Notes under the pieces: generated by a model | Told to the model about the DNA's origin: nothing | The model's database searches: none | Seen by the model: the letters and a program-made list of their open reading frames with translations, nothing else | Assembly (NCBI RefSeq): GCF_009770985.1 | Contig: NZ_WSRW01000001.1 | Coordinates: forward strand, 1,054,001 to 1,118,000 | Origin: Mucilaginibacter lacusdianchii | Lineage (GTDB): Bacteria; Bacteroidota; Bacteroidia; Sphingobacteriales; Sphingobacteriaceae | Length of the DNA: 64,000 nt | Direction: 5' to 3' | Program-made: the position numbers and the translations under genes | Part shown: positions 1 through 8,872 of the stretch, piece after piece | How the letters are laid out: each line of letters starts with the position of its first letter | How positions within the stretch are numbered: the stretch's first letter is position 1

Positions 1-11
1 AAATCCCTGAT

Positions 12-1319
12 ATGAAAAAAGTTTACTTATTAGCGCTGTTGTTAAGCACCGGTTCGGCCTTTGCACAAACCGAAGCGCTAAAAGCCAAAGTATCTCAAAA
101 AGCGGATGCACTGCAACCAAAACTGGTAGCCTGGCGCCGTGACTTCCATGAACACCCTGAATTAGGCAACCATGAAACACGCACGGCCGACATCATCGCC
201 AAGCACTTGCGGTCATTGGGCATCGACGTAAAAACTGGTGTAGCTAAAACTGGTGTGGTAGGTATCCTTAAAGGCGGCAAGCCCGGCCCGGTGGTAGCGT
301 TGCGTGCCGATATGGACGGACTGCCAGTAGTAGAGCGGGTAAACCTACCGTTTGCCTCTAAAGTAAAAACCACGTTCAACGGTACCGAAGTAGGCGTAAT
401 GCATGCCTGCGGGCACGATACGCACATGTCTATTCTGATGGGTGTGGCCGAAGTTTTATCAGGCATGAAAAACGACTTGCACGGTACCGTAAAATTCATC
501 TTTCAACCAGCGGAGGAAGGTCCGCCGTTTGGTGAAGAAGGTGGTGCCGAGCTGATGGTGAAAGAAGGCGTACTGCAAAACCCAAAGGTAGATGTGGTAT
601 TCGGCCTGCACATCAATGCCCAAACCGAGGTAGGTAAAATCACCTATCGCCCAGGTGGTACCATGGCAGCGGTGAACGATATGCAAATTGTGGTAAAAGG
701 CAAGCAGTCGCACGGTGCTTATCCTTGGATGAGCATTGACCCTATTGTGGTATCGGCCCAAATTATTAACGCCTTGCAAACCATTGTAAGTCGCAATTTG
801 AACGTTACCGAAAATGCGGCTGTGGTAACCATCGGTTCCATTAATGGCGGAAACCGCTCTAATATCATCCCCGAAAAGGTGGAAATGATGGGCACCCTGC
901 GCGCGCTAAGCCGTGAAGATGAAAAGTTACTGATTGAGCGTGTTAAACAAATTGCTACTAAAACAGCCGAAGCTGCCGGTGCCACTGCCGAGGTGAAAAT
1001 ACCTTTCAGTGTACGCTACCCGGTTACTTATAACGACCCGGCCCTAACGGCCAAAATGCTGCCTACCCTGCAAGCCGCCGCCGGTGCCCGTAACGTGGCC
1101 GAAAAGCCTGCCGTAACAGGCGCCGAAGATTTTAGCTTTTACCAGGAAAAAGTACCCGGTTTGTTTTTCTTTTTAGGCGGCATGCCTAAGGGGGCCGACG
1201 TATCCAAAACCGCCGCTCACCATACGCCCGATTTTTATATTGACGAAAGCGGCTTTAGTTTGGGCGTGAAAGCTTTATGCGATTTAACGTTGGATTATAT
1301 GGCGGGGAAGGGGAAGTAA
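12..1319 (+). CDS. Secreted M20-family amidohydrolase (hippurate hydrolase-like)
   Basis: A 435-residue metal-dependent amidohydrolase of the M20D type, expected to cleave N-acyl amino acids or small peptides. Residues 1-18 form a signal peptide ending in A-F-A, so it acts in the periplasm or outside. The family motifs are visible: RRDFHEHPE (42-50), MHACGHDTH (130-138) with the metal ligands Cys133 and His135, the PAEEG motif near 167-171 with the catalytic Glu, and a C-terminal HHTPDF His motif. Length is usual for the family. The ATG lies only 11 bases into the window, so its promoter is not visible. Substrate cannot be told from sequence; other family members act on IAA-amino acids or carnosine. 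Confidence 0.92.
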   Translation: MKKVYLLALLLSTGSAFAQTEALKAKVSQKADALQPKLVAWRRDFHEHPELGNHETRTADIIAKHLRSLGIDVKTGVAKTGVVGILKGGKPGPVVALRADMDGLPVVERVNLPFASKVKTTFNGTEVGVMHACGHDTHMSILMGVAEVLSGMKNDLHGTVKFIFQPAEEGPPFGEEGGAELMVKEGVLQNPKVDVVFGLHINAQTEVGKITYRPGGTMAAVNDMQIVVKGKQSHGAYPWMSIDPIVVSAQIINALQTIVSRNLNVTENAAVVTIGSINGGNRSNIIPEKVEMMGTLRALSREDEKLLIERVKQIATKTAEAAGATAEVKIPFSVRYPVTYNDPALTAKMLPTLQAAAGARNVAEKPAVTGAEDFSFYQEKVPGLFFFLGGMPKGADVSKTAAHHTPDFYIDESGFSLGVKALCDLTLDYMAGKGK

Positions 1320-1419
1320 GAGGTTTGAAAGATTGTTTTACAATAATGGTGGCAGTTAAAGTAGTTCTGCCGCTAATGTGCTTAAAGCACAAGTGACCAT
1401 TACTATACCCAGTCCAACA

Positions 1420-1435
1420 TACTTGCACCAGTATG
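1420..1435 (+). repeat. 16-bp direct repeat, copy 1
   Basis: The sequence tacttgcaccagtatg occurs here and again, identically, at 1976-1991. The two copies flank the orphan gene at 1561-1956. A shorter 11-bp repeat (aaagcacaagt) occurs at 1384-1394 and 1464-1474 in the same intergenic stretch. These could be traces of a duplication or of cassette insertion. Confidence 0.7.
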
Positions 1436-1560
1436 GAAACTTATTGGAGCTAGAGTTTCGTTAAAAGCACAAGTCAGTCTCCATACAAACATAACATTAA
1501 GGTTTGTGCTAAATCGGGGTCTAAATTTAGAAGAACAAGAAATAAAATGATAAAACAGTT

Positions 1561-1956
1561 ATGCGATTTAACCTTCTAAGTGATGCTAATTGGGAATCCA
1601 AAATATCACAAGTACTTAGCACACTTTCAGATTTTGAATACAGACGCTTTTTTGAAGAAAAATACTACGGTAGTTCGCTCGAAGGAATAACTGTAGTCTT
1701 TATTTGCAGAAATCCGGAACATAATTTCAGACAGCGCATCAGACATTCTAAAAAAGAGAAGAAAATTTATTTAGATATCATGTTAGATTTAGATCAATTT
1801 ATACAAGTTACTCAGACCGAGCGAGAGAAGATAATTGCTCAACGGCTTATAGTGGAAATCGCTCCCGTTATAGCAAAGTATAAGTTTGAAGACTTTAATT
1901 TAGCTAGGTTTAAGAATGACTTGGAGCAGTGGCTACAAGGAGTAAACTGGTTATAA
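1561..1956 (+). CDS. Orphan hypothetical protein, immunity-protein-like
   Basis: A 131-residue soluble protein without signal peptide or membrane segment. I do not recognise it with certainty. Its layout (an aromatic/acidic N-terminal part, a central basic RHSKKEKK stretch leading into the strand IYLDIMLDLDQF, and a C-terminal helix ending LEQWLQGVNWL) resembles small immunity proteins of polymorphic toxin systems, but no toxin gene is adjacent, so this is only a guess. It is clearly richer in A+T than the neighbouring metabolic genes and is flanked by a 16-bp direct repeat, both consistent with recent acquisition. The ATG start has no Shine-Dalgarno sequence, as usual in this phylum. Confidence 0.6.
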   Translation: MRFNLLSDANWESKISQVLSTLSDFEYRRFFEEKYYGSSLEGITVVFICRNPEHNFRQRIRHSKKEKKIYLDIMLDLDQFIQVTQTEREKIIAQRLIVEIAPVIAKYKFEDFNLARFKNDLEQWLQGVNWL

Positions 1957-1975
1957 TGATTGCTTCCTCATTAAG

Positions 1976-1991
1976 TACTTGCACCAGTATG
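1976..1991 (+). repeat. 16-bp direct repeat, copy 2
   Basis: Second exact copy of tacttgcaccagtatg (see 1420-1435). It overlaps the TTG at 1979 that would open the longest reading frame of the next gene, which argues that this TTG is not the true start. Confidence 0.7.
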
Positions 1992-2023
1992 AAGCACTTG
2001 AATACATAAAGCTTCTTTTAATT

Positions 2024-2398
2024 ATGATACGTCAGACATTCGGATTATTAATTTTATTTTTAGGTATACTATTATTTTTCTTTGTTTTCCCTTATTTCAA
2101 TAATAAGAATCTAGGCTGTAGGGAAAAGGATGAGTTGTTTGCAGAGGAGTTTAGCGCAAAAGTAAAGGAAAAGCTAATTGACTCAGGAAATCATAATTTT
2201 CCAAAAATTGTGCTTTCTGGAGATGATAGAATGCCATATAGATATTTCACAAGTGATATTCAGTTTCCGAATTTTTATCAATCTATTCAAATTGGTGATT
2301 CATTATATAAAATTAAAAAGACATTGTTTTATATTGTAGTTTCTAAAAATGGTAAAAGAAAACGTTTAAACTTTCATAGCTTATGCGGAGAAAATTAA
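2024..2398 (+). CDS. Small membrane-anchored hypothetical protein
   Basis: A 124-residue protein if started at the ATG at 2024. The longer frame from TTG at 1979 lies in the direct repeat and would put 15 extra residues before the membrane segment. The N-terminus is a single hydrophobic helix (about residues 4-22, LLILFLGILLFFFVF), followed by a mixed-charge domain of about 100 residues with a C-terminal Cys. It is a plausible inner-membrane protein with its soluble domain outside. It is A+T-rich like the preceding orphan and probably part of the same accessory patch. Family not recognised. Confidence 0.55.
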   Translation: MIRQTFGLLILFLGILLFFFVFPYFNNKNLGCREKDELFAEEFSAKVKEKLIDSGNHNFPKIVLSGDDRMPYRYFTSDIQFPNFYQSIQIGDSLYKIKKTLFYIVVSKNGKRKRLNFHSLCGEN

Positions 2399-2553
2399 AT
2401 TAGATATTTGTACGATACCTTGCCTTAATACTGGTATGGGTGAGTACCTCAGTCTGCTGTAAACAACAAAAGCTATTGCCCTACACCTTTTATCAACTCC
2501 GCGTAAACATTTTTTAAAACCCTGCTGTTCATTAAAAACAAAACGCACCAATT

Positions 2554-2799
2554 ATGCTACTTACTGTACAACAAGCCACCGAATGGCAGGACATTTTAAT
2601 GAGAAGGGCGCATACTATGCGTACCCGAACTGTTGCCGCCGGTCCATACCCCGACGAAGAGGATGCTGGTGATGACGATGAGGACTTTGATGATTTTTTG
2701 GAAGACGAGAACGATCTGCGCGAAGTACGCGTGAACGATGACTTGGGCGAGCCCGATCCGGAAGATGATGACCACCTGCCCGACGAAGAACTGCAATAA
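2554..2799 (+). CDS. Very acidic small hypothetical protein
   Basis: An 81-residue protein whose C-terminal half (from about residue 38) is dominated by Asp and Glu, with runs such as DDDEDFDDFLEDEND. The N-terminal 30 residues are a possible short amphipathic helix (VQQATEWQDILMRRAHTM). There is no signal peptide. The acidic tail suggests a disordered polyanion that could bind basic proteins or cations, but function is unknown. The frame is also open on the opposite strand at 2596-2796. The plus frame is preferred because of its ATG and its intact acidic composition. Confidence 0.55.
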   Translation: MLLTVQQATEWQDILMRRAHTMRTRTVAAGPYPDEEDAGDDDEDFDDFLEDENDLREVRVNDDLGEPDPEDDDHLPDEELQ

Positions 2800-2993
2800 T
2801 TGCAGCGTCTTCGTCTTTATTTTGCTTCCTGTTTAAACTATATCATTCTTTGAATTGGTGTTACATATAACCTATTCATTAGAATAGGCCTAACTATATT
2901 GCTTGCATTATACTGTTTGTCTAATTTTTAGTTTGCCTTTTCAAATACAAACTTGTCTTTTCATCAAACACCAATACAGTATCCTCTTACTAT

Positions 2994-4508
2994 TTACCTT
3001 TTCCTAAATTCGTAAGGCGTGTATTCAATAAAGTCGGCCACTTTTACATGCACACCAACCACCTTATTGTTTTGTACGATGAACGGGAACACAGCCTTAC
3101 CAAACACCGGGTCTGAAAAGGTTACGTAAAAGCGGTTGCCGCCAAGCGGCTGCAAGCGGGCAAACATTTTAGGGTGATGCTCAAAGCGGGCTTCTAAAGT
3201 GTTATTTTCACCTGGGGCGATAGTCATCGTGCCGTATAAATCGTTAGTGTACTTGCCGGTATAATCGTTTAAGGCCAGTGCCGGACGAGGGTTTAGCACT
3301 ACTGAATCGCGACGGGCCTTATCGGCTTTTTGCTCCTGCAACATGCTGTTTTTAAATTCAGCCAATGCCGCATCGCTATGGCTGCGGAAAGGTTGTTTTA
3401 GGTAAGCGTCAACAATATCCAGGTTCAGTGTGCTGATCAGATCATTTTGGTCGGTATTGGTCATGATAACGATACCTAAATTCAAATCGGGTACCAGTGT
3501 TACCGACGATACAAAGCCGCTTACGCCGCCTGTATGCATTACCACGCGGTGACCTTTATAACCCTGCAAAATCCAGCCGAGCCCGTAAGCCATAAAGCCA
3601 CCGTCTTCATCTTCGCCCATCAAATCCTGCGGCTGCCGAGTGACGTTAATGGCTGCCTGCGGAATAACCTGACGGTTGCCTACTTTGCCATGATCCAGCA
3701 ATGCCATTACCCATTTAGCCATATCGGTAGCACAAGAGCTGATACCGCCGGCTGGTGCCATGTTGTCCAGCTGGGCGTAAGGTATGGCTATTAAACGGCC
3801 ATCGCTCATAGTATGTGCAGCTGATTTATTAAAAGATATATTCAAATCTTTAGCCATCAAAGCCGTGCTGTTCATACCCAGCGGTGCTAAAAGCGTTTCT
3901 TTGATATAAGCTTCCCAAGGCTTGTTGGTCACCTTTTGCATTACCTCGCCGGCCGTTACATAGGCCGAATTGGTGTATCCCCATTTGCTGCGGAACGGGT
4001 ATACTGCTTTTACACGGCTCATTTTTTCGATGATCTCTTGCCGGGTAAGGTTGCTGTTGTAAAAAGTAAAATCGGCCTGGAAGGTTTCGAATCCTATGCG
4101 GTGGCACAGTAAATCGCGTAGGGTTGCCATATCGGTTGCCCCTTTATTTTCCAGTTTAAAATCGGGCAGGTATTTGGTCACCTTATCATCCAGCGATAGC
4201 TTACGTTCGGCTTGCAGCGTAGCCAGTGCGGTTGCCGTAAAAGCTTTTGAATTGCTGCCAATCATAAAAAGGGTATTCTCGTCGGCCTTGGCATTTACGC
4301 CCAACTCTTTTATTCCGTACCCCTTACGCAAAACAATGCGGCCATCTTTTACAATACAAACAGATGCGCCGGGCACCCGCCAGTTAGTTAACGACCGGGT
4401 GATGTAATTATCTAAACTATCAGTAAAAAAGCGGTTCCGGTTGATGTTCTGCGCATTTACAGATGCGGTTAAACAGCACCATACAGCAAACAAGTATATT
4501 TTTTTCAT
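2994..4508 (-). CDS. Secreted serine hydrolase, class C beta-lactamase/PBP-like
   Basis: A 504-residue protein with a signal peptide (1-20, ending VNAQ) and a beta-lactamase-fold domain. The catalytic motifs are clear: SxxK as Ser85-Asn-Ser-Lys88, YxN as Tyr178-Thr-Asn180, and HTGG in VVMHTGGVSGF in place of KTG. The C-terminal ~110 residues after the linker (LNDYTGKYTNDLYGTM onward) form the small beta domain (DUF3471 type) often attached to these hydrolases. Members act as D-aminopeptidases, esterases or DD-peptidases; the substrate here is unknown. It is transcribed divergently from the DPP IV gene at 4612, with about 100 bp of A+T-rich promoter DNA between them. Confidence 0.9.
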   Translation of the reverse strand: MKKIYLFAVWCCLTASVNAQNINRNRFFTDSLDNYITRSLTNWRVPGASVCIVKDGRIVLRKGYGIKELGVNAKADENTLFMIGSNSKAFTATALATLQAERKLSLDDKVTKYLPDFKLENKGATDMATLRDLLCHRIGFETFQADFTFYNSNLTRQEIIEKMSRVKAVYPFRSKWGYTNSAYVTAGEVMQKVTNKPWEAYIKETLLAPLGMNSTALMAKDLNISFNKSAAHTMSDGRLIAIPYAQLDNMAPAGGISSCATDMAKWVMALLDHGKVGNRQVIPQAAINVTRQPQDLMGEDEDGGFMAYGLGWILQGYKGHRVVMHTGGVSGFVSSVTLVPDLNLGIVIMTNTDQNDLISTLNLDIVDAYLKQPFRSHSDAALAEFKNSMLQEQKADKARRDSVVLNPRPALALNDYTGKYTNDLYGTMTIAPGENNTLEARFEHHPKMFARLQPLGGNRFYVTFSDPVFGKAVFPFIVQNNKVVGVHVKVADFIEYTPYEFRKR

Positions 4509-4611
4509 AGAAAAGGCAAACGCGATAATCGTATTAAAATATTAATTTAACGCAATTTTTTCAACAGCATTATACAACATTACATAATCCATTAAATTAT
4601 TAAGTGCTTAT

Positions 4612-6801
4612 ATGAACAGCAGATTTTACAGATCGGTTTTTACAGCTTTATTTTTAATGGCCCTAATGTCAGGCAAGTACGTAGCGCAGGCACAGCGCGG
4701 CGGCGGCCTGCAATGGGCTAAAGACGGCTATCATTTTTATACCACCAACAACGGCGACATTGTGGAGATGGACATCCGCAACCCCGGCACCCCAACCGTA
4801 TTGGTAAACCGTGCGGCACTTACACCGTCAGGCCACAGCCCCATCAGTGTAAGGCGCTTTTCGTTTTCGGATGATCGTCAGAAAATCCTGATCAACACCA
4901 ACACCAAGCGCGTATGGCGTTATGATACCCGTGGCGATTACTGGGTTTACGATTTAAACACCAAAACGCTGAGCCAAATTGGTAAAGACCGCCCGGTATC
5001 GTCATTAATGTTTGCCAAAATATCGCCCGACGGTACCAAAGCGGCTTACGTAAGCGAGCATAACATTTATGTGGAAGATTTAGCCGGCGGTTCTGTCCGT
5101 GCTTTAACTACTGATGGCACCAACCGCTTAATTAACGGCACGTTCGACTGGGCTTATGAAGAAGAGTTTGACTGTCGTGATGGCTTCCGCTGGTCGCCAG
5201 ATAGCCGCAATATTGCTTACTGGCAAATTGATGCCAGCAATATCCGCAATTATTTGATGCTGAATACTACAGATTCGACTTATTCTTACAACGTTCCGGT
5301 AGAATATCCGGTAGCCGGTACTGATCCGAGTTCATGCAAGTTAAAAGTGGTAAATGTAACCGATGGCAAAACCATTACGGCTAACATTCCGGGTGATGCG
5401 GTACAACACTATATCCCACGAATGGAATGGGCTGATAACAGCAACGAATTGATTTTACAGCAACTGAACCGTGCCCAAACCGAAAGCAAAATTTTCATCT
5501 GCAACATATCCAGCAATGCATCGCGTGTCATTTATCAAGAGCAGGATAAAGCTTGGATTGATGCCAAAGCTGAACCTACCGGCTGGGATTGGGTTGAGAA
5601 GGGTAAAAAGTTTATCTGGCTGACCGAGAAAGACGGCTGGCGCCATGCCTATAGTGTTGACCGTTTTGGCAAAGCAACTTTGCTTACTCCTGGCAACTAT
5701 GATGTGGTAAGCCTGGAGCGTATTGACGAAGCACATGGTTATATGTACATTATTGCTTCGCCTGATAATGCGGCACAACGCTATTTATACCGTGTAAAAT
5801 TAACCGGCTCGGCACCGCAGCGCGTTACGCCTGCTGATGAACCTGGCACACATGATTATGATATTTCGCCAAACGGATTGGTAGCTATTCATACATTTAA
5901 CAATAGCTTTACGCCTTATGCACGTGAGCAGGTTAGCCTGCTCGACCATAAACCGCTGGATGGCCAGCCTACCAAAATTAAGGTTGATGCAGCGCAGGCT
6001 AAAAAGGGTCCGGAATTTTTTACGGTGACTACGGCTGATGGTATAAAAATGGACGGCTGGATGATGAAACCAGCCAACTTTGACCCAAGCAAAAAATACC
6101 CTATTGTATTTTACGTTTACGGCGAACCGGCTTCACAAACCGCTGCCGACACCTGGGGCGCTGGTCGTAACTTTTTATATAGTGGCGATATGGCTGAGGA
6201 TGGTTACATCTACGTATCCATGGATAACCGCGGCGCACCAGTGCCTAAAGGCCGTGAGTGGCGCAAAGCTATCTACCGCAATATTGGCGTACTCAACGTG
6301 CGCGACCAGGCCATGGCCGCTAAAGCACTATTTGCCAAAAATGCGTTTATTGATACCTCGCGCGTAGCAGTTTGGGGCTGGAGCGGTGGCGGTTCGTCTA
6401 CTCTAAACCTGTTGTTCCAATATCCTGATATTTACAAAACCGGCATTGCCATTGCAGCAGTAGGCAACCAGCTAACTTACGATAACATTTACCAGGAGCG
6501 CTACATGGGCGTACCTACGGATGAAGAAGGACGTTCGTACTTTATCAAAGGCTCACCCATTACCCACGCCAAAAACTTGCGCGGCAACCTGTTGTACATT
6601 CATGGCACTGGCGATGATAACGTACACTACAACAACGCCGAGCAGCTGATTAACCAGTTGGTGAAATACAACAAGCAATTTCAGCTGATGTCGTACCCTA
6701 ACCGTACGCACAGCATATCCGAAGGCGAAGGCACTAGTCAGCACTTACGTACACTGTATACCCAGTATCTACGCGAGCATTGCCCGCCGGGAGCGAGATA
6801 G
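4612..6801 (+). CDS. Dipeptidyl-peptidase IV-type S9 peptidase
   Basis: A 729-residue secreted prolyl dipeptidyl peptidase. After the signal peptide (to about residue 27) comes an eight-bladed propeller, including the double-Glu substrate-binding motif DWAYEEEFDCRDGF that anchors the free N-terminus in DPP IV. The C-terminal alpha/beta-hydrolase domain carries the catalytic Ser591 in GWSGGGSS, Asp668 in GTGDDNVHYNN and His700 in NRTHSISEG. Length fits bacterial DPP IV. It is expected to remove X-Pro or X-Ala dipeptides in the periplasm. It stands alone with its own terminator. Confidence 0.95.
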   Translation: MNSRFYRSVFTALFLMALMSGKYVAQAQRGGGLQWAKDGYHFYTTNNGDIVEMDIRNPGTPTVLVNRAALTPSGHSPISVRRFSFSDDRQKILINTNTKRVWRYDTRGDYWVYDLNTKTLSQIGKDRPVSSLMFAKISPDGTKAAYVSEHNIYVEDLAGGSVRALTTDGTNRLINGTFDWAYEEEFDCRDGFRWSPDSRNIAYWQIDASNIRNYLMLNTTDSTYSYNVPVEYPVAGTDPSSCKLKVVNVTDGKTITANIPGDAVQHYIPRMEWADNSNELILQQLNRAQTESKIFICNISSNASRVIYQEQDKAWIDAKAEPTGWDWVEKGKKFIWLTEKDGWRHAYSVDRFGKATLLTPGNYDVVSLERIDEAHGYMYIIASPDNAAQRYLYRVKLTGSAPQRVTPADEPGTHDYDISPNGLVAIHTFNNSFTPYAREQVSLLDHKPLDGQPTKIKVDAAQAKKGPEFFTVTTADGIKMDGWMMKPANFDPSKKYPIVFYVYGEPASQTAADTWGAGRNFLYSGDMAEDGYIYVSMDNRGAPVPKGREWRKAIYRNIGVLNVRDQAMAAKALFAKNAFIDTSRVAVWGWSGGGSSTLNLLFQYPDIYKTGIAIAAVGNQLTYDNIYQERYMGVPTDEEGRSYFIKGSPITHAKNLRGNLLYIHGTGDDNVHYNNAEQLINQLVKYNKQFQLMSYPNRTHSISEGEGTSQHLRTLYTQYLREHCPPGAR

Positions 6802-6812
6802 TAGTTTAAAAC

Positions 6813-6845
6813 AAAAAGCCCTTCTGATTGCAGAAGGGCTTTTTG
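6813..6845 (+). terminator. Rho-independent terminator after DPP IV
   Basis: Perfect 14-bp stem (6813-6826 with 6831-6844, loop attg) ending in a T-run. The A-run on the left also makes it usable for the converging ssb transcript. Confidence 0.9.
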
Positions 6846-6871
6846 TTTAGGGCAATAACTGGTAAATATTC

Positions 6872-7303
6872 TTAAAACGGCAAATCATCCGCATCTGTCA
6901 TGCGGTCATATCCGCTATCAGCTGCAACATCTGCTTTTGCAGCATATTTTTGCGTTTCATTGTTTTCAAAATCGCTTTTGCGGCCTAGGATAGTAAAATT
7001 TTCGGCCACTATCTCGGTAGTATATTTTTTGATACCACCTTTATCTTCAAATGAGCGGGTACGTATTTTACCTTCAATATACACCAGTTTACCTTTTTGC
7101 AGGTATTTGGCAGCTACATCGGCCAAACCACGCCACATGACGATGTTATGCCACTCGGTTTGTTCAATTTTGCGGCCATCTTTATTAAAGCTCTCCGATG
7201 TGGCTAGTGGAAAGCTGGCTACCGAAACGCCGCCTTCCAGGTGCCTTACCTCCGGGTCTTTCCCCAGGTGGCCAACCAGAATTACTTTGTTTATTCCAGA
7301 CAT
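6872..7303 (-). CDS. ssb: Single-stranded DNA-binding protein SSB
   Basis: A 143-residue OB-fold protein beginning MSGINKVILVGHLGKDPEVR, with the usual SSB pattern (TEWHNIVMWRGLADVAAKYLQKGKLVYIEGKIRTRSF). The conserved acidic C-terminal tip is DADDLPF, which in SSBs recruits repair and replication enzymes. It lies three bases downstream of mutY on the same strand, so the two are probably cotranscribed. It binds ssDNA during replication and repair. Confidence 0.96.
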   Translation of the reverse strand: MSGINKVILVGHLGKDPEVRHLEGGVSVASFPLATSESFNKDGRKIEQTEWHNIVMWRGLADVAAKYLQKGKLVYIEGKIRTRSFEDKGGIKKYTTEIVAENFTILGRKSDFENNETQKYAAKADVAADSGYDRMTDADDLPF

Positions 7304-7306
7304 GAT

Positions 7307-8377
7307 TTAGTTAGAAAATAGAGAATTGTATTTAAATTTAAAAAAATTAGTTAAAAATATAAAAATGATTTTAGGAAGCGCTAACTTTTTTAAATTTTCT
7401 ATGTGAGTATAAAACCAGTTTTCGTGCAGCTTAATTGTCTTATTTTCAATGTGTATAAACCTTACAGTTAGCCGCTGATGCGTCAGCGCAAACTTTTGTA
7501 AACCAAAAATTTCTTTAATTTGAACGTCATTTCCAAAGTATTCCTGCACATCGGGCAGTGCCGTAACCTCATCCGCAGGCAAAAGCATTGGCGTTTCTAC
7601 CATGGGTAAATCATATAGGTTAGTCCAAATATCGTTACTCGTACGCTTGTTCATTAGTATACGCTCGCCATCTGTCAGCAAAAAATAGTTAAAAAACCGC
7701 TCTTTTATTTTAACCGTTTTCAACTTCACCGGCAAATAGTTAATGGCATTGGTTTTAAACGCCTCGCAGCCCAACCGTACGGGGCAAATACCGCATGCTG
7801 GGTTTTTAGGTTTACACAGCATTGCCCCAAACTCCATCATAGCTTGGTTATGTAAAGCAGGTTCATCTTTGTTCAATACCTCGTCTGCCAACTGCTGAAA
7901 TTGCTTTTTACCTTTGGGACTGTTAATAGGCTCATCAATGCCAAAGTAACGGGCCAGTACCCTATATACGTTACCATCCACCACGGCCCTTGCTTCATTG
8001 GCCGAAAAGGACGATATAGCTGCAGCCGTATATTCGCCTATACCTTTTAGTTTTATTAAATCCTCATAAGCGGTTGGGAACCGGCCAGTAAACTGTTCTT
8101 CTACTAACTGCGCTGTTTTGAGCATGTTACGCCCACGGGAGTAGTATCCCAACCCTTGCCAAAGTTTCAAAATATCATCTTCGCTGGCATTGGCAAAATC
8201 GGTTACACTAGGGTATTTTTCCAAGAATCGATTAAAGTAAGGCAAGCCCTGTTCTACCCGCGTTTGCTGTAAAATAATTTCAGAAAGCCAGATAATATAG
8301 GGATCGGTAGTATGGCGCCAGGGCAAATCGCGCTTATTTTCATGGTACCATTTTACCAGTTCAGAAGCAAAATTCAT
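7307..8377 (-). CDS. mutY: A/G-specific adenine glycosylase MutY
   Basis: A 356-residue base-excision enzyme that removes A mispaired with 8-oxoG. The catalytic Glu33 is in LSEIILQQT and the catalytic Asp134 in AVVDGNV; the helix-hairpin-helix is LKGIGEYTAAA. The 4Fe-4S ligands are Cys188, Cys195, Cys198 and Cys204 (C-x6-C-x2-C-x5-C). The C-terminal part, about 130 residues, is the NUDIX-like 8-oxoG-reading domain. I chose the ATG at 8377; the longer frame to 8386 starts with TTG. ssb follows three bases downstream, a linkage that is common in Bacteroidota. Confidence 0.96.
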   Translation of the reverse strand: MNFASELVKWYHENKRDLPWRHTTDPYIIWLSEIILQQTRVEQGLPYFNRFLEKYPSVTDFANASEDDILKLWQGLGYYSRGRNMLKTAQLVEEQFTGRFPTAYEDLIKLKGIGEYTAAAISSFSANEARAVVDGNVYRVLARYFGIDEPINSPKGKKQFQQLADEVLNKDEPALHNQAMMEFGAMLCKPKNPACGICPVRLGCEAFKTNAINYLPVKLKTVKIKERFFNYFLLTDGERILMNKRTSNDIWTNLYDLPMVETPMLLPADEVTALPDVQEYFGNDVQIKEIFGLQKFALTHQRLTVRFIHIENKTIKLHENWFYTHIENLKKLALPKIIFIFLTNFFKFKYNSLFSN

Positions 8378-8496
8378 AACTAACAAATTTAATAAACAGG
8401 CGCCTGCTAACAGTTAACTATATGTCATGTTTAAGGTTATCCAAGCCGTATCTCAAAAAAAACTATCTTTTATTTCAATATCTCCGTATAAACCTA

Positions 8497-8504
8497 TACT
8501 TTTG
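8497..8504 (+). promoter_or_regulatory. Bacteroidota -7 promoter element of the HU gene
   Basis: TACTTTTG matches the TAnnTTTG consensus of the phylum's primary sigma factor, 52 bases before the HU start codon. A weak TTTC lies about 20 bases upstream in the -33 position. Confidence 0.55.
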
Positions 8505-8555
8505 CAACCCCAAAACAGTTAAGTATTTACATAAAATAAACAAGGAAAAAGAGAC

Positions 8556-8861
8556 ATGACTAAGGCGGAAATTATAGCTGAAATCTCAACTAAAACAGGG
8601 ATAGAAAAAGTTGACGTTCAGGAAACTGTTGAGGCGTTTTTTAAAGTAGTTAAAAACTCAATGGTGGGTGGCGAGAACGTTTATGTAAGAGGTTTCGGTA
8701 GCTTTGTTGTAAAGAAAAGAGCTAAGAAAACAGCTCGTAACATTTCTAAAAATACCGCTATTATTATTCCCGAGCACTTTGTACCTAGCTTTAAGCCAGC
8801 TAAAACCTTTGTTGAAAAGGTAAAATCAGGCAATAAATCAGAAAAAGCAAAAAAAGCCTAA
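8556..8861 (+). CDS. HU/IHF-family DNA-binding protein
   Basis: A 101-residue nucleoid protein of the HU/IHF superfamily, with the N-terminal helical dimerisation region (MTKAEIIAEISTKTGIEKVDVQETVEAFF), the GGENVYVRGFGSFVVKKR saddle and the DNA-binding arm. The arm reads KKTARNISKNTAIIIPEHFVPSFKPAKTF, in which the usual Pro at the arm tip is moved within IIIPEH. A Lys-rich tail (SGNKSEKAKKA) extends the C-terminus. It bends DNA and packages the chromosome. The TPR gene starts 11 bases downstream, so they are likely one operon. Confidence 0.93.
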   Translation: MTKAEIIAEISTKTGIEKVDVQETVEAFFKVVKNSMVGGENVYVRGFGSFVVKKRAKKTARNISKNTAIIIPEHFVPSFKPAKTFVEKVKSGNKSEKAKKA

Positions 8862-8872
8862 TTTAAAATCAG

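Noticed and set aside
2596-2796. 66-codon minus-strand ORF opposite the acidic protein
   Set aside because: It mirrors the acidic codons as hydrophobic residues (Val/Ile/Phe from Asp/Glu complement), a typical shadow frame.
4081-4110. T-loop-like ttcgaatcc suggesting a tRNA
   Set aside because: It lies inside the serine hydrolase coding sequence and no cloverleaf can be built around it.
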